DNA of 64,000 bases from Aquatica leii (GCA_035610365.1 CM069436.1:8856937-8920936); one strand, 5' to 3'. Positions 22,371 to 34,834 are shown, counted from the stretch's first letter. Numbers and translations are program-made. Notes: generated by a model from the letters alone, not told the origin.

Positions 22371-23081
22371 CTAACTATCAGGCGCGTCTCCAGGTGGTGG
22401 ATAGGAGGGAAAATATGATGTAACACGGTACGCAGCTTCATCAGCTGACCCGGGACAACCCTGTTTACCTTGGCAGGTATTGGAGTCGCAGCCTAAATTC
22501 CGTATGTACTTCAATACTACTGTCACGCGAACCAACTTTCCCAGCTCAAGCTGTAGTGTCGTGGCAAGAGCCAACACTGGGATAACGATGCCTGCCGCTG
22601 CTCTGCTGACTTTGATTAGCAAGCACGGCAGCCAAACCCAAACCTCTTGCTGCTGTAGACATGTCTCACGAGCAAGCGGTGTTGGGGGGTCTTGGTTTAA
22701 TTGTCCAGACCAAGAGGAGCGTATCGGGGCACTGCTGGGCACTGCACAAGGCGACCTTCTTTTCCTCGGCACTCGTGGGAACATATATGGAACCATCGAC
22801 CCAAAATTTTAAATTTAAAAAAAGACGGGGAGCGCAGGCAACCGGTTCCACTTCATTGTCGGGGACGCGAGAGCGAAACCCACCTATATAAGAAACAAAA
22901 GCGGGCACGTCAGGAACGTAACAACGACACCAGACGGCGCTCGCAACTGTCGGAACAGGGGCGCAAAAACGCAACCTTTCTAGCAGTAGCACACCGCTGT
23001 CGCAGAAACGACCGGTAAAACGAAGTCGAGAGGTCGAAGGAACCCAAAAAAAGACATTCAGGGACACTCTGACGGGAATTG
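22371..23081 (+). pseudogene. LOA-A 5' UTR and truncated ORF1 start, copy 1
   Basis: Begins with CTATCAGGCGCGTCTCCAGG, which matches the 5' end of LOA-B (minus strand, about 62225-62240). It runs into the basic N-terminal part of ORF1 and stops at the duplication junction, so this copy has no ORF1 C-terminus or ORF2. Confidence 0.7.
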
Positions 23082-23569
23082 GTGATTGGTGCAGCAGGTC
23101 AGCTCAGTACTTATTGGCTAAGTTCCTGAGCGGTAAATTTAAACTTGAAAATGACAAGAGTTTATTGTTTTAATTTGTACTAAAGTTTAAAGTTGAATTT
23201 AATATAATTTTTCGACTATTTCTAATGTTTATATATTTTATTAAGCAATTCTGATTAATTTTTAAGGAAACTCTCATTAATATTTATATGAAAGTTTAAT
23301 TTGAATTGTCTTTTAGTAATTAGAAGACATATATATCGAAACATTTTTCAAAGTTATAATTTTCCATAAAGAAACTATATAAATTTCGATGTAGACATAT
23401 CCATAAAGATAGTTGCTTTTATGATTTTGTGGTAATGTTCATTAGAAAGCGTAAACTAACGTATAATGTCGGAGTTTACCATATTCAAACCATAAAGTAA
23501 TGTAGTAATGGAAATTTCCATTAGTAACCAAATAAAGCTACAATGACATACCATTAGCTTTCATTCAAA

Positions 23570-25255
23570 ACCACTCTAATATGGTTTAATGGGCATTTTT
23601 AACAGAGACGGCCACATCGTATCTAGAAATAGAATAAAAGCTGACCCAGACAAGGTGCGAGCAGTGCAAGCATCGCCAAGACCAACTGACAAACATCAGG
23701 TCCGAAGTTTTCTTGGGTTGTGCACCTATTGTAGACTATTTGTGCTCGGGTTTGCAAATATTATCAAAACTATGACGAAACTGACCAAAAAAGGAGTAGA
23801 ATTTAGATGGAACCAAAAGACCATCAACTAAAACAGGCCCTAAGCACTTCGCCGATTATCGTAGAAAAGATGGAAAATTTGTTCTGGATACCGATGCAAG
23901 TAATCTGGCCATAGGTGCAGTCCTTTCACAGGTGCAAGATAGCCAAGAAAAAGTCATTGCGTATATCTTAGTATAGTTTTGTCTAGGCCAGAAAGGATTA
24001 TTGCGCGACTAGGACTGTTATTGGTCGTCAAGTCTATAGAACACTTCTACAAATATTTGTATGAACGAAGATTTTTACTAAGGGCGGACTACGCCGCTTA
24101 AAAATGGCTATTGCAATTTCGTAATCCGAAAGGAAATAGCAAAATGGACTCCAGGAGTCTGATGCCTTGCTCAGAAAACTATGCCCAGCAGACTGCAGCT
24201 ATAATGTTTGCGATTTAAAGAAAAGGTGGGAAACTGAGCAATTACGCCGCAAGGAAGGAAACGATCCCGAAACAAGATTTCTCGTAAACTGAAATGTAAG
24301 CGGGCGGGGACCAACCTTGGAAGAAGTATGAGTGCTTTGAGCAGAAACATCAAAGAATACTGGGCGCAATAAGACTCCTTGAGAGTACAAGATGGTCTTT
24401 TTAAGTAATATCTAGAGAGCATTGAGGGTAACAGAATGTAGTTGGCAATGCTGAAGATATAGGTGTTAGAGGTGTTGCAATATCTGTACGATGATACACC
24501 AGTAGATCACTTTTTGGCGCAAAGAAAACATTAGAGAAAGTAAGAGTAAACTGCAAAAAAGGTGTCATGGGGTGATGCCATAAGCGCACGGTCTGTGCAT
24601 CAAGAAATTGTCCAGCGAAAAAGCGCAAAGCACCAATTAAACAATATAACGTGAAAAACTTTTTAGAAAGAGTGGCATGGTTAAACGAATGAATCGAACA
24701 ATGAGAAAGTACTTAGCCAAAGTAGTGTCCAAACACCAAAAGAATAGAATCAGTAGTTACATATTTTTCTAATAGCATACTGATCATCCATTCACAAAAG
24801 CACAGTGGAAATATCATCCTCTGCGTCATGCTTAATTGTGAAATACAAAAGACCGGAAGCAGAAATTGCTGGAGAAGACTACGTCAGCAAGTTGATGAAG
24901 AGGTTAGACAAAGTATATAAGGCGGTTTGGAAAAACACGCAAGTTGCAGCGACAGAATGAAAGCCAGACTAAAGAAGACATGATTGTTGAAGTTCTACAA
25001 CGTGTTAATGACGTCGTATATCGTATCCAAAAACCACCCAGGAACAAGCCAAAAGTGGTTCACATTGATGGTCTATCCTCGTTTGCTGGCGATAACGATG
25101 TTACCCAATACCAGGTCCAAACCAGGGTAATAACAAGCAGAACCAAGAAACAAATTGATAGAATGGTTAAGTTTCTGAGCATGTACGGGAGTTCTGAAAA
25201 GGTTAGGTTTGAAGTTACAACCGAGAAGAGCAACAAGACCTGCTAAAAACACAAA
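23570..25255 (+). pseudogene. Ty3/Gypsy pol relic in copy 2
   Basis: Same content and defects as the relic at 18990-20670, including open stretches at 23589-23831 and 24944-25246 with identical translations. That the stops are shared shows the decay preceded the duplication. Confidence 0.8.
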
Positions 25256-25454
25256 AGTATTACGCTATTATTGCACACTACGTGAACGAAGATTCACTTA
25301 TTTAAACCATTAATTTCTAAGCTGAGATGTCCATAGGGGCTGTAATAGTTTAAAAAAAAAGTTTGGACAGTTAGATGAACCACGAAAACGCATCAGATTC
25401 TATCTGACCAAGAATTATATTCACGTGCAAAGCTTTTTGTATTTGTGTGTTTCT

Positions 25455-26455
25455 GAATATTGAACGAACATTTGACAATACTATCTTCACCTCCATTGCA
25501 AGGGCAATGGAGAAAACAGCACAACTTTAGTGCAAAACTGAGTCAATTCAATGCTCAGAAATCCGATGGTAACAGCTACTTTGTACGGTAGCACTGTAGG
25601 AACCAATGCGGTTGGTGGCTGCTCACAAGGCGGCATGCTGTCACCCCTTTTGTAGTGACCCACTACAAGAACTAGAAGACGGAGAGTTATTTGCTTTAGG
25701 ATGCAGCAACGATCTCACCATGATTACAAACGGAAAATTTGGGCCAACTGTATTCAACCAATTCAACATAATGCAGAGTGTACTAAACACCGTCGAAAAA
25801 TGGTGTCTCAATCAAAATGGCAATCGTTTCGTTTACCAAACGACGCAAAAGAGATAATATAAATCTACTTACAATGGTCGGAGTCACACTCTCGATGACA
25901 AAAAAAACTCAAATATTCTTGATACCAGACTGACTTTCAAGTTCAACGCTCATCTGAAAACGTCACAACAAAAGCTATTAGGGTTCTCAGTGCAACCAAA
26001 AGGATTGTATGTCATACATGATCCGGTTTGACGGTCAATCAGCACTACTAGTGTTAAGGTCGCTAGTAATAAAATCCAAACTAATTATGGGTGCATAAAC
26101 AAACTGAAAACTTTAGCAACTTGCCAACAAGTGCAGCTAGTTTGGGTACCAAAGAACCAAGGTGCAGTATCATCATCATACTGTGGCATAAAATGAGACT
26201 GCAAAGTAGCCTTTTATGCCGCGAATGCTTGGAGGACTACGAGACTTCCTAGCGTAGCGAAGCATACCAAACGCACAACGATTCTCGACAAACTAAGACG
26301 ATTCGATGATAAGTTGAAAAATGCCCTTTGGAGTAAGCTTCTAGGCTTCATAGACGATACAGAACTGTCAAAATCAGAAGTGCACAAAAAACTGCAGCGC
26401 AAAAAACCCAAACGAACCACTTCTTGGATGGAAACAAAAACACAAAACTCGAACC
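25455..26455 (+). pseudogene. Degenerate LOA RT-to-tail fragment in copy 2
   Basis: Duplicate of the fragment at 20870-21870, with the same catalytic-box changes. Only A-run lengths differ (near 25900 and 26385). Confidence 0.75.
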
Positions 26456-27479
26456 AGAGTGAAGTAACGCCCTTCCAATGTGGCAAAGCAAAATTTAGCG
26501 TAAATGGATTTTGAAGACATTGCCTGTGTCAGTCTTAGTTCTCACTTCCTTCGAGAGTCCACCAATAGATGGTGCATTAGAAAACCAATCTTAGGTAAAA
26601 CTTTTTGCACTCTCGTGCTCAATTAGCCGCTGTTCTTTATGTGATCAGATATACTCAGCTGATTATTCTACACGGGTCAAAACACGGCAATTTCAATAAT
26701 CGAATGCGTGTGAGATCGCGTAAGACTACCACATGAATGTTTATATTGCCAAAGAATGAAAGAATACTCTCTACTTCTACGGAGTTTACAATCCGGCTTG
26801 GTTCTCAAGTTGATTACCTAACTCGGTAGTGGTTCTTTGTTAAATTTTCGTTTGCTTTTTAAGTTATCGTTTTCTTCCAATGTAACAAGAACCCTAGTTA
26901 TAGAAGATGATACTAATTTTACTAATCTTAGCATTATTAGCCCGTGGGTTGAGCTAACTATCAGGCGCGTCTCCAGGTGGTGGATAGGAGGGAAAATATG
27001 ATGTAACACGGTACGCAGCTTCATCAGCTGACCCGGGACAACCCTGTTTACCTTGGCAGGTATTGGAGTCGCAGCCTAAATTCCGTATGTACTTCAATAC
27101 TACTGTCACGCGAACCAACTTTCCCAGCTCAAGCTGTAGTGTCGTGGCAAGAGCCAACACTGGGATAACGATGCCTGCCGCTGCTCTGCTGACTTTGATT
27201 AGCAAGCACGGCAGCCAAACCCAAACCTCTTGCTGCTGTAGACATGTCTCACGAGCAAGCGGTGTTGGGGGGTCTTGGTTTAATTGTCCAGACCAAGAGG
27301 AGCGTATCGGGGCACTGCTGGGCACTGCACAAGGCGACCTTCTTTTCCTCGGCACTCGTGGGAACATATATGGAACCATCGACCCAAAATTTTAAATTTA
27401 AAAAAAGACGGGGAGCGCAGGCAACCGGTTCCACTTCATTGTCGGGGACGCGAGAGCGAAACCCACCTATATAAGAAAC

Positions 27480-28147
27480 AAAAGCGGGCACGTCAGGAAC
27501 GTAACAACGACACCAGACGGCGCTCGCAACTGTCGGAACAGGGGCGCAAAAACGCAACCTTTCTAGCAGTAGCACACCGCTGTCGCAGAAACGACCGGTA
27601 AAACGAAGTCGAGAGGTCGAAGGAACCCAAAAAAAGACATTCAGGGACACTCTGACGGGAATTGCTCTTGCAATTATACCAAAAGGGTTCCCTGAAAACA
27701 CCATTAGTCCTGAAGAATCCGAGGTCATAAAAACCTCGATACTTGGATGAATTGACGAATTGGAGAAGGGACAAGCTTCTCCGCGTTTTCAGGAATGTAC
27801 CTATAAAGAGGGATTTCTGAAAGTAACGTGCGCAGACAAAGCAACCAGAGAGTGGCTAGTCAGCACGTCAAATATTAAGAAACCACTGGAGGAGGATAGG
27901 GAACTAGAGATTATTTATCTCAAAGACCCTCCTGCACCCAAAAAGGTTATTACTTGGGTCCCGGGAACAGCACTGGAACCGGCCAACCTATTGAAAAGAA
28001 TATCGGTACAGAACAACATCAGTACCGAAACGTGGCGGGTACTTAACTCTAAACCAGATCTTAAAGGAACCCAATACGTCCTGTTATGTCCACGAAGCAA
28101 TGGATGTAAATCCAGAGCCAGAAAGAACTTGCTGACGGCAAATCTAA
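27480..28147 (+). pseudogene. LOA-A ORF1 (DUF4780-like C-terminal domain)
   Basis: One frame reads KRPVKRSREVEGTQKK, then ALAIIPKGFPENTISPEE, LEKGQASPRFQ, FLKVTCADKATREWL, VITWVPGTALEPA and ISTETWRVLNSKPD. This order matches the DUF4780-like domain in ORF1 of LOA-type elements, thought to bind nucleic acid. A TGA at about 27748 interrupts it and the N-terminal part is frameshifted. Its frame is continuous with ORF2 without a stop, which is not the normal arrangement. Confidence 0.7.
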
Positions 28148-29189
28148 TGCTGAAAGTGGTTCAGATAAACATACATCACTGTAGGACAGCCTCAGCGGCT
28201 CTCAGTGCTTATATCGTAACACACGATATTGACATTGCCCTTGTCCAGGAGCCATGGATCCACAAGAGAATAATAAAAGGGTTGAACTGTCCAGGCAGAT
28301 GGCTGCTTGCGGCCCAGCCTGTGCACAACCCTCGCACATGCATATTATTATAAAAAATGCATTAAACTTAATGCCACTGTGGGATTTCTGTTCTAGAGAC
28401 CTAGTGGCAGCTAAAATATCTGTAGTAGAGGAAGGCAACCGGAGAGAGTTTATTATCCGATCCGGTTACTTCCCCTACGACCAGAGAGGATCACCGCAGT
28501 CGGAGGAAATCCACAGGCTGATTAACAGTGGGACCAACAAACCGCTGATTCTCGGATGCGATGCTAATGCACACCACACCTTGTGGGGGAGCACAAACAC
28601 AAATCCAAGAGGTGAAAAACTTTTAGAATTTATTTTAAAAGACAATTTAGACATAATAAATAACGGAGATGCGCCCACGTTTATAACCGTGTCGCGCAGT
28701 GAAGTTATTGACCTTGCGCTTGCTAGTCCAAAAGCGAGCATAGCGATAAAAATGTGGCATGTATCAGATAAACTTTCTTTATCTGATCATAGATACATTC
28801 GATTCAACATTGAATCAGACAGGGAACTCGTAATGGAATACAGAAAGCTGAGAAAAACCGACTGGGATTTGTTCAACGAAACTTTAGCGGGTCAAATCAG
28901 GGGCTGTCCCACAGTTGCAAGATCAACGCACGAGCTAGAACTAATGACGGATAGTATTGTTAATTCATTAAAATCCACATTTGAAGCAAGCTGCCCAAAA
29001 ACTGTCAAACGAACCCCAAACAAAATAACTTGGTGGAACAGGGAGCTTGGCAAAGCAAGGGCACGCACCAGAAGACTATTTAATACAGCCAAAAAAAGCG
29101 GAGACTGGGATAAATACAAAACCAGCCTCACAACATACAACAATGCCATAAAAAAGTCAAAAAAAAGACTCATGGAGAAGGTACTGTAG
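28148..29189 (+). pseudogene. LOA-A copy 2 ORF2 endonuclease and linker
   Basis: The apurinic-type endonuclease starts at MLKVVQINIHHCRTA, followed by DIDIALVQEPWI. After a frame change near 28330 come [42 protein letters not shown] (the catalytic SDH motif) and the linker TWWNRELGKARARTR. The QEPW, DANAHH and SDH motifs are all kept. The frame ends at TAG 29187-29189, and sequence continues in another frame. Confidence 0.8.
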
Positions 29190-30200
29190 GGACGTAGAAA
29201 ACGAACCTACAAGTTCTCGGCTCCAAAGGGCTCTGAGCAAAGGCCGCACTGGAAACATTGGTACTTTGCTGATCGAAAACGGAAAATTTACAGACTCGGT
29301 TGAAGGTACTTTGCAAGAACTACTGCAAAAACACTTTCCGGGTTCGTCGTTAACTGAAGTTCCTAAGCACCAAGACCTAGAAGTACCAAACAGACGGACA
29401 CCCAAAAGGAACTGGGACTTAGCGAGAAAAATAATCAATCTTGAAAACCTAGAATGAGGAATCAATACGTTTAAACCCTTTCAGTCTCCAGGAGCCGATG
29501 GAATTTATACCATCATGCTGCAAAAAGGATTCGGTGCTCTTCGAAACGCAGTATGCGAAATTCTCAGAGCCAGTTTAGCACTTTCGCACATACCAAACAG
29601 CTGGCGGATTATCAGGGTGGTATTTATACCAAAGCCAGGGAGATCTACGTACGCCCAGGCAAAATCCTACAGACCGATCAGCTTAACTTCTTTCATCTTA
29701 AAACTACTTGAAAAAGTATAGTCGATAGGTATATACGGGACGGAGCACTAAAGGCTTCGCCTCCGCACCGAAACCAGTATGCTTACCAATCTGGAAAATC
29801 TTGCGAGCTAGCAATTCACCAACTAGTAAGCAGATGCGAAAATGCAATCCAATACAATGATATTGCATTGGGTGCTTTTCTAGATATTGAAGGAGCATTT
29901 GACAACACTACCTTCACCTCAATTGCAAGGGCAATGGAGAAAAAAGGAATCACACCTCTAATCCGAAACTGGGTCAACTCCTTAACAAACATATGCATCA
30001 AATGGGACTGCAAATCAGCCCTCTATGCCGCGGATGCTTGGAGGATGACGAGACTCCGCAGCATCTGCTGTGCAAATGCGGAGCGTATCAAATGCAACGC
30101 ACGATTCTCGGAAAACCAAAGCTGACCGATGAGTTGAAAAAAACCCCTTGGAATAAACTTCTGGACTTCATTGACAAAACAGAACTGATGAGCGAGTAAA
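29190..30200 (+). pseudogene. LOA-A copy 2 ORF2 remainder with internal deletion
   Basis: Frames read the linker to VPNRRTPKRNWDLARKI (stop at 29456-29458), SPGADGIYTIML, SYRPISLTSFILKLLEK, and LDIEGAFDNTTFTSIARAMEK to LIRNWVNS at about 29980. The next residues are from the far C-terminus (HMHQMGLQISPLCRGCLED). About 2 kb present in LOA-A copy 1 is absent, including the catalytic palm and RNase H. Confidence 0.8.
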
Positions 30201-30290
30201 AAAAATCAGAGGTGCACAAAAGGACCAAGGAGACCGCAGTGCAGGGGCGTTAAACGAGCCACCTCTTGAAATAAAAAAAAAATAAATAAA

Positions 30291-30834
30291 TACTACTACG
30301 CTTATGACTCGGCCGTTGACGCCAACAAACATGGATAACGCTTTCGTTCTAAAAATCCCGATCGCACAATAAAATAGATCTCACATAATCAACCAAATCC
30401 ATAGATATTAAGCCGCTGCGAAAGAAACTTTTAGTCTTCTCTATAACTAACCCTTAAAAAGTAGTACACGCGAATAAAAACACAAAAACTATAAACGAAA
30501 TATATTTAGGCACTTCCAAGTTCACCAGTAGTTACTTAAACCATATTACGGAACAATATGCCTATATTAATAAGAAACATCGAATTCACACCAATCCTCC
30601 AGTTAAAATATAATAAAATCAACTTAATGTTTAAAATCCTTATGACGAAAATACATAACATTAAAGGATAGGTGCCTTACAAACTCAAATTAATTGTAAA
30701 GTATGTTAAATACAATCATTTACTCTACTTCTAGTTTATGATACACATATAGAAGCTTAAAACGTTATCGTCTATGTTAAAAAAATCCTAACAGAGTAAT
30801 TAATAAGATGCCAAAATCAGAAATGTAAGTTTGA
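30291..30834. other. Intergenic stretch downstream of Hsf
   Basis: AT-rich with no recognised gene or repeat. It includes the presumed Hsf 3' UTR just below 30835, but no clear AATAAA was seen on the minus strand close to the stop. Confidence 0.5.
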
Positions 30835-32929
30835 TCAATTTTCAGTCGGAAACATGTCACTTGCATCGCCTATTTCGAGTGGATCGACGTTTGTGTGATC
30901 ATTAAACGGTGAGGATAGAATGTACTGAGGCTGGACAAAGTCGTCGTCGGTCCCATCATCTTTTAAATCGGTAAAATCTATTGTACCAGGTTCATAACGA
31001 GTTAATTCAGATCCAGATGTTAAATCGCAAATGTCACCAAGGTCGTCCTTACTTTGATTCGTCGACAAACCAAAGGTAGGTGTGTCGTTAAACAACTGAA
31101 ACAAAAAAGATTATAATCGTCGCATCAATTCTTAAATTACCCGTACGTTTAACAAATACTTCGAGTCGATACTGTTACAACCACTGAGAAAATCTTTAAG
31201 TTGTTCTAAGTCGTTGTCCATCGCATCTTGATGTTTACGAACATCTTCCCTAAAAGAATAAAAATCAATCGATTTGTAAAGATAAAACCTTAACCATACA
31301 TTGAATTTAACTGAGAAACTGTTGAATACGGGTAACACTTTGCGACTGTCATCTTTGAGGTGCTCGGTTCCTGCTTACCATCAGAATTCGTGCTGCATAC
31401 GTCGTTTAGAACATTACTGTTGTAGCAACCACCCGAAATATTAGCTAACAATGGATCTTGCGAAGACGAATTCAAGAACTCGCTGTTATCATAATTTACG
31501 TCATCGTGCGAAAAAGAAAAATTCTCATTAATTTCCTCATTTAAATCAGGGTCACTTAAAAGTTCGTCCACTAAGTGTTCGGATTTACTTATTTCCTAAA
31601 AACATTTCTTTATTAATACGTTTTCGTAAATAAAATTATAATTAGTACCAAATTTTTGGAATCTTTTAGGAGTAAGTCGGGATCAAATATTTCGGCATCT
31701 TGTATATTATAATCTTGTTGCGGAGTTTCGGTTGTCCGACTGATATCCGGACTTTGTACCTGAGCGGCATCCGTGTCCTGCAACAAGTCGTCTGCTAATA
31801 CTTCGCTGCTATCTAATTCGTGAATCGTAGGACCGTCAGAAAAAATTTTTTGTTTTTTCTCCGGGGTTGCGTGTATCATTAACGGATACCGTCTTTTAAC
31901 CCCAATTCCTCCACCTCTTCTAGTCGATGGTTGCACGACAGTCATCAGAAACTGTATCAGCTGAAACATAACCGTAAACACAAAAATTAAAAATTACCTG
32001 TTGCTTACTTTATTAACGATTTGTAGCTGTTTCTGTTGCTTCTGTCGCAAAATTGCTATTTCCCTCCACAAAACGGCATTCTCTTGCTTTAAACTATTGA
32101 TAACGCTATCAACTTGTGTGTATCGGCTGTGCAATCCTTTAGCTTCTAACAACACTTTTTTGATATCGTCCAGATCGATGCCTTCGATTTTTAACTTTTC
32201 AGGTGACACATTATCAGGCTTTACTTCGTTATTAGGCTTGGTGTCTTCATCCAATTTTCTGTCTTTCTCAGAAGCGTTTGTGTACTTTGTCGAACCCTAA
32301 AATAGAACGTAACCATTAATTAATACACAGGGTTCATAACAAGTAATCTTACTTTTCTTTTAACATTTATAAGCAGTTCTGGATGACCACGTCGAAAGAA
32401 CGGATGTATGAATTCGAATTCTGCTCGGTCTTGTTCTTTACTCTCTATTATGGAAGTTTTACGAAATCCATCTGAAATATACATCTATATAAACAATCAG
32501 ATTCATGGTCGAAGTAAGTAAAATAAGTTTTAAGTAGGTAGGAATCGTTTAAGATCACATTTTGTTAGAACAACAAACTCCCACATTTATTGATGAAACA
32601 AAACGTAGTAGCCATAAAGCTTTTGTGAAAGGGCCCCTAACATACTTACACATATTTAGTTGTCTGATGAAACTACTCATTTTGTTGTGCTTATAATACA
32701 TTGGTAACATCACACATAAAAAATCGATCTCGTTCCGAATAATGAAAGTGGTTCCGTCCTAATGACAACAATGTAACTGTTAACACAGAGATGTCGTCAA
32801 AATAAAATCAAAGCTTACCTTGCCCCAGCAGATAAGATTATCTGTTTTGGGATCATTTACCATTTTCCACAGTTTGCCCAAAAACGGTGGTACGCTCTGA
32901 GAATTATCAATCATTTCTCCCGTTTTCAT
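30835..32929 (-). CDS. Hsf: Heat shock factor, complete eight-exon gene
   Basis: The trimeric transcription factor that binds heat shock elements. Exons on the minus strand: 32929-32819, 32758-32650, 32471-32353, 32296-32009, 31960-31649, 31595-31300, 31249-31141 and 31095-30835. All introns are GT-AG and all phases agree, giving 534 codons plus stop. The DNA-binding domain spans exons 1-3 ([45 protein letters not shown]). Exon 4 holds the HR-A/B coiled coil (heptads in [19 protein letters not shown]). Exon 5 holds [12 protein letters not shown] and [12 protein letters not shown]. Exon 7 carries HR-C-like heptads ([11 protein letters not shown]). The acidic C-terminus (exons 6 and 8) fits an activation domain. 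The ATG has an upstream in-frame stop; an upstream noncoding exon is possible. In the recognition region HNKM replaces the usual HNNM. Confidence 0.95.
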
Positions 32930-33329
32930 GTGTACTGTATATTACTTTTAGAAACCAAAAATTACTGTTTGTTATTACTAATAAGAATCAATACGATTTT
33001 TGATATTTTATTTAGGAACAAGTTTGACACCATTTGACATATCTAACAGACATAACCCAAAACATTTAGATAGTGTCTACCGAACCATCTGACCATTTGC
33101 ATGTACAAAGCGTCATCGCACTAAAATTTAAAAATTGAGAACTAATGAATAAAATTTTGTTCTAATGGCGTTATATAAATCTAACTAAGTACATATTATA
33201 ATGGTTTTAGTTAATACATACAATAAACAAATCAACTAACTGTTCATATGCATTTGGCTTCAACATACTCCTACTCAGCTAACCAGATCGTGTCTAAATC
33301 ATTTTTAGTTTAATTTATTAATTTGCTAA
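32930..33329. other. Upstream region of Hsf
   Basis: Presumed 5' UTR and promoter of Hsf. No clear promoter element or gene could be identified by eye. Confidence 0.4.
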
Positions 33330-33560
33330 AACTTAATTAAAAAATTTAAATTAACACTATTTTCTGGTTACATGGTGCATAGGGTTATGCAAATTAAATA
33401 CAAAACAAATACGGAAATCACAAAACGAGAGTAACACAAAATGGCGTCTAGTTTTTGCGACTATAAAAAGCTGTAATTTGAATAATAAAATGGCAAAAAT
33501 TTAGCAACGTTACTCTCAGAAAATAACGTTGACGTTTATTTAACTTGGAGTAATATTCAA
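33330..33560 (+). repeat. Single unit of the roughly 300-bp repeat family
   Basis: Shares TTTTCTGGTTACATGG, GTAACACAAAATGGCGTCTA, TAGCAACGTTACTCTCAGA and the following ACGTTTATTTAAC block with the array at 1240-2220, in the same orientation. Confidence 0.7.
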
Positions 33561-34830
33561 ACTTTTTTAATTGTAACTTTAATATAAATAATTCAAACTT
33601 AGTTATTTAAAAAAAGTTTTTATTGCAATATAATTAAAAATAAATAAAATAAAGGAAATTGTTTACCACAGACAAATATTTGTCTTGTTTTATCTAAATT
33701 TGATTAAATGTTTATATTAATGTTATGATTGAATGACATTTTAGCAAATTAATTTTCTCAGTTGCTTCAAAGCTTATTTAATTTTTGTAATAGCGTGAAA
33801 ATTATCTATTATTATATATGTAGGTATATAACTGTTACTGGTAATATTTTTATTCAGAAGCATTAATTTAAACTACATTTTTAACATAACAACTTACTTC
33901 AAGTACGTTTATTTCATATCACAGCATATCGATTCCTATAAGTACATTTTGTATGCTTTCATATATCTGTTTCATACAACTAAACTATATCTACTGGCCT
34001 TCATTTTCTTGATATCACCAAACTACCGTTTCTGAGGTTTACCGACACTTCTCACTTATTACACTGATAAAGACAAATTTGATATAAACTCAGAGGAAAA
34101 ATTAATCGTTTGTAGACACATATCTAATTCAATTCTTACAAATTTAAACATGTTGCAATTAAAAAAAATTCTAACGCCAAGTTTATTTAAATTTTTAACT
34201 TTAATTATTTATGTATTTTAAATCCCATAAAAATTTATCACTTTTTTGAGGTATTTACGTTTTTACGTCTGAATGCAAAATTTTACGTGTATATAGATAA
34301 CATAGCTCTTTCTCAAACATGTCAATATTGCGTTTGACTTTAACGTATTTTTCACGTGTTTACAAATATATATAACACAATTTGAAAAACATGTAATAAT
34401 TTTAAATGACATTTGATTGCTTAAATTTATAGCACATGTAAACGATAATTATACGTTATTACTAAAACTCAAGATATGTGTTTCTTTTAATGTTTGCAAC
34501 GTTTTTTATCTTTTCTTAAATTTATCAATATTACGTTTAATTTTAACGTATTATTCATGTGCTAATGAACGCAAGAGATAGGTATCTTTTGAAAGAATCG
34601 TGATAATGTTGACATATTAAAACGTTTGATTGACGTAATTTGATATTTACGTTAAATTTATAACACTTCTAAACGGACATTTTACGTATAGTAGACGAGG
34701 TAGTTTAAATAATATCATTCACTTATAATATTTGTTAGCAATTGAATATAAAATATGGTGAGTTGCCTAAACGAAAGGGTCTACATCGATATTATAGCTG
34801 TGATATTACTATATTAGTCGACGAATCTAT
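33561..34830. other. AT-rich noncoding DNA with a diverged two-copy repeat
   Basis: No gene seen. TCAATATTGCGTTTGACTTT near 34322 recurs as TCAATATTACGTTTAATTTT near 34526, and the sequence after each is similar (AACGTATTTTTCACGTG / AACGTATTATTCATGTG), giving two diverged units about 205 bp apart between 34260 and 34700. Confidence 0.5.
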
Positions 34831-34834
34831 AATT

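Larger units (their letters stand above)
18501..23081 (+). repeat. 4.58-kb tandem duplication, copy 1
   Basis: Begins GTGATTGGTGCAGCAGGTCA and ends GACACTCTGACGGGAATT; the same sequence starts again at 23082. The unit contains about 490 bp of AT-rich DNA, a Gypsy pol relic, a LOA RT-to-tail relic, a spacer, and the 5' UTR with the first part of ORF1 of LOA-A. By eye the two copies differ by one substitution (GGACGG versus GGACAG at about 20786/25369) and by six homopolymer length changes. Confidence 0.95.
23082..27664 (+). repeat. 4.58-kb tandem duplication, copy 2
   Basis: A direct repeat of 18501-23081. The offset drifts from 4581 to 4586 and back to 4583 through one- or two-base changes in T or A runs (for example near 19491/24072, 19812/24396, 20850/25436, 21306/25900, 21800/26385 and 22271/26855). 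Copy 2 runs on into the rest of LOA-A ORF1, so copy 2 has the original right flank and copy 1 the original left flank. AATTG is shared by the left breakpoint, the right breakpoint and the junction. Confidence 0.95.
26954..30290 (+). mobile_element. LOA-A copy 2, internally deleted non-LTR retrotransposon
   Basis: The order on the plus strand is 5' UTR (26954 on), ORF1 (about 27480-28147), endonuclease (28148-29189), RT fingers (to about 29980), then a direct jump to the C-terminal zinc knuckle (about 29981-30200) and an A-rich tail ending near 30290. The palm, thumb and RNase H are missing. The 3' end (GCCACCTCTTGAAATAAA) matches LOA-A copy 1. No target duplication was identified. The first 0.71 kb is repeated upstream by the 4.58-kb duplication. 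Confidence 0.85.

Noticed and set aside
22371-22812. Open frames on both strands at 22371-22812 (and 26954-27395) as genes
   Set aside because: They overlap the LOA 5' UTR and ORF1 start, have no recognisable motif and exist in both duplicated copies; better explained as shadow frames in GC-richer retrotransposon sequence.
18501-27664. Reading the duplication as LTRs of one large retrotransposon
   Set aside because: The copies are directly adjacent with no internal region, lack TG..CA ends, and contain pieces of two element classes.
31994-32300. 99-codon plus-strand frame opposite Hsf exon 4
   Set aside because: Shadow of the HR-A/B coiled-coil exon on the other strand.
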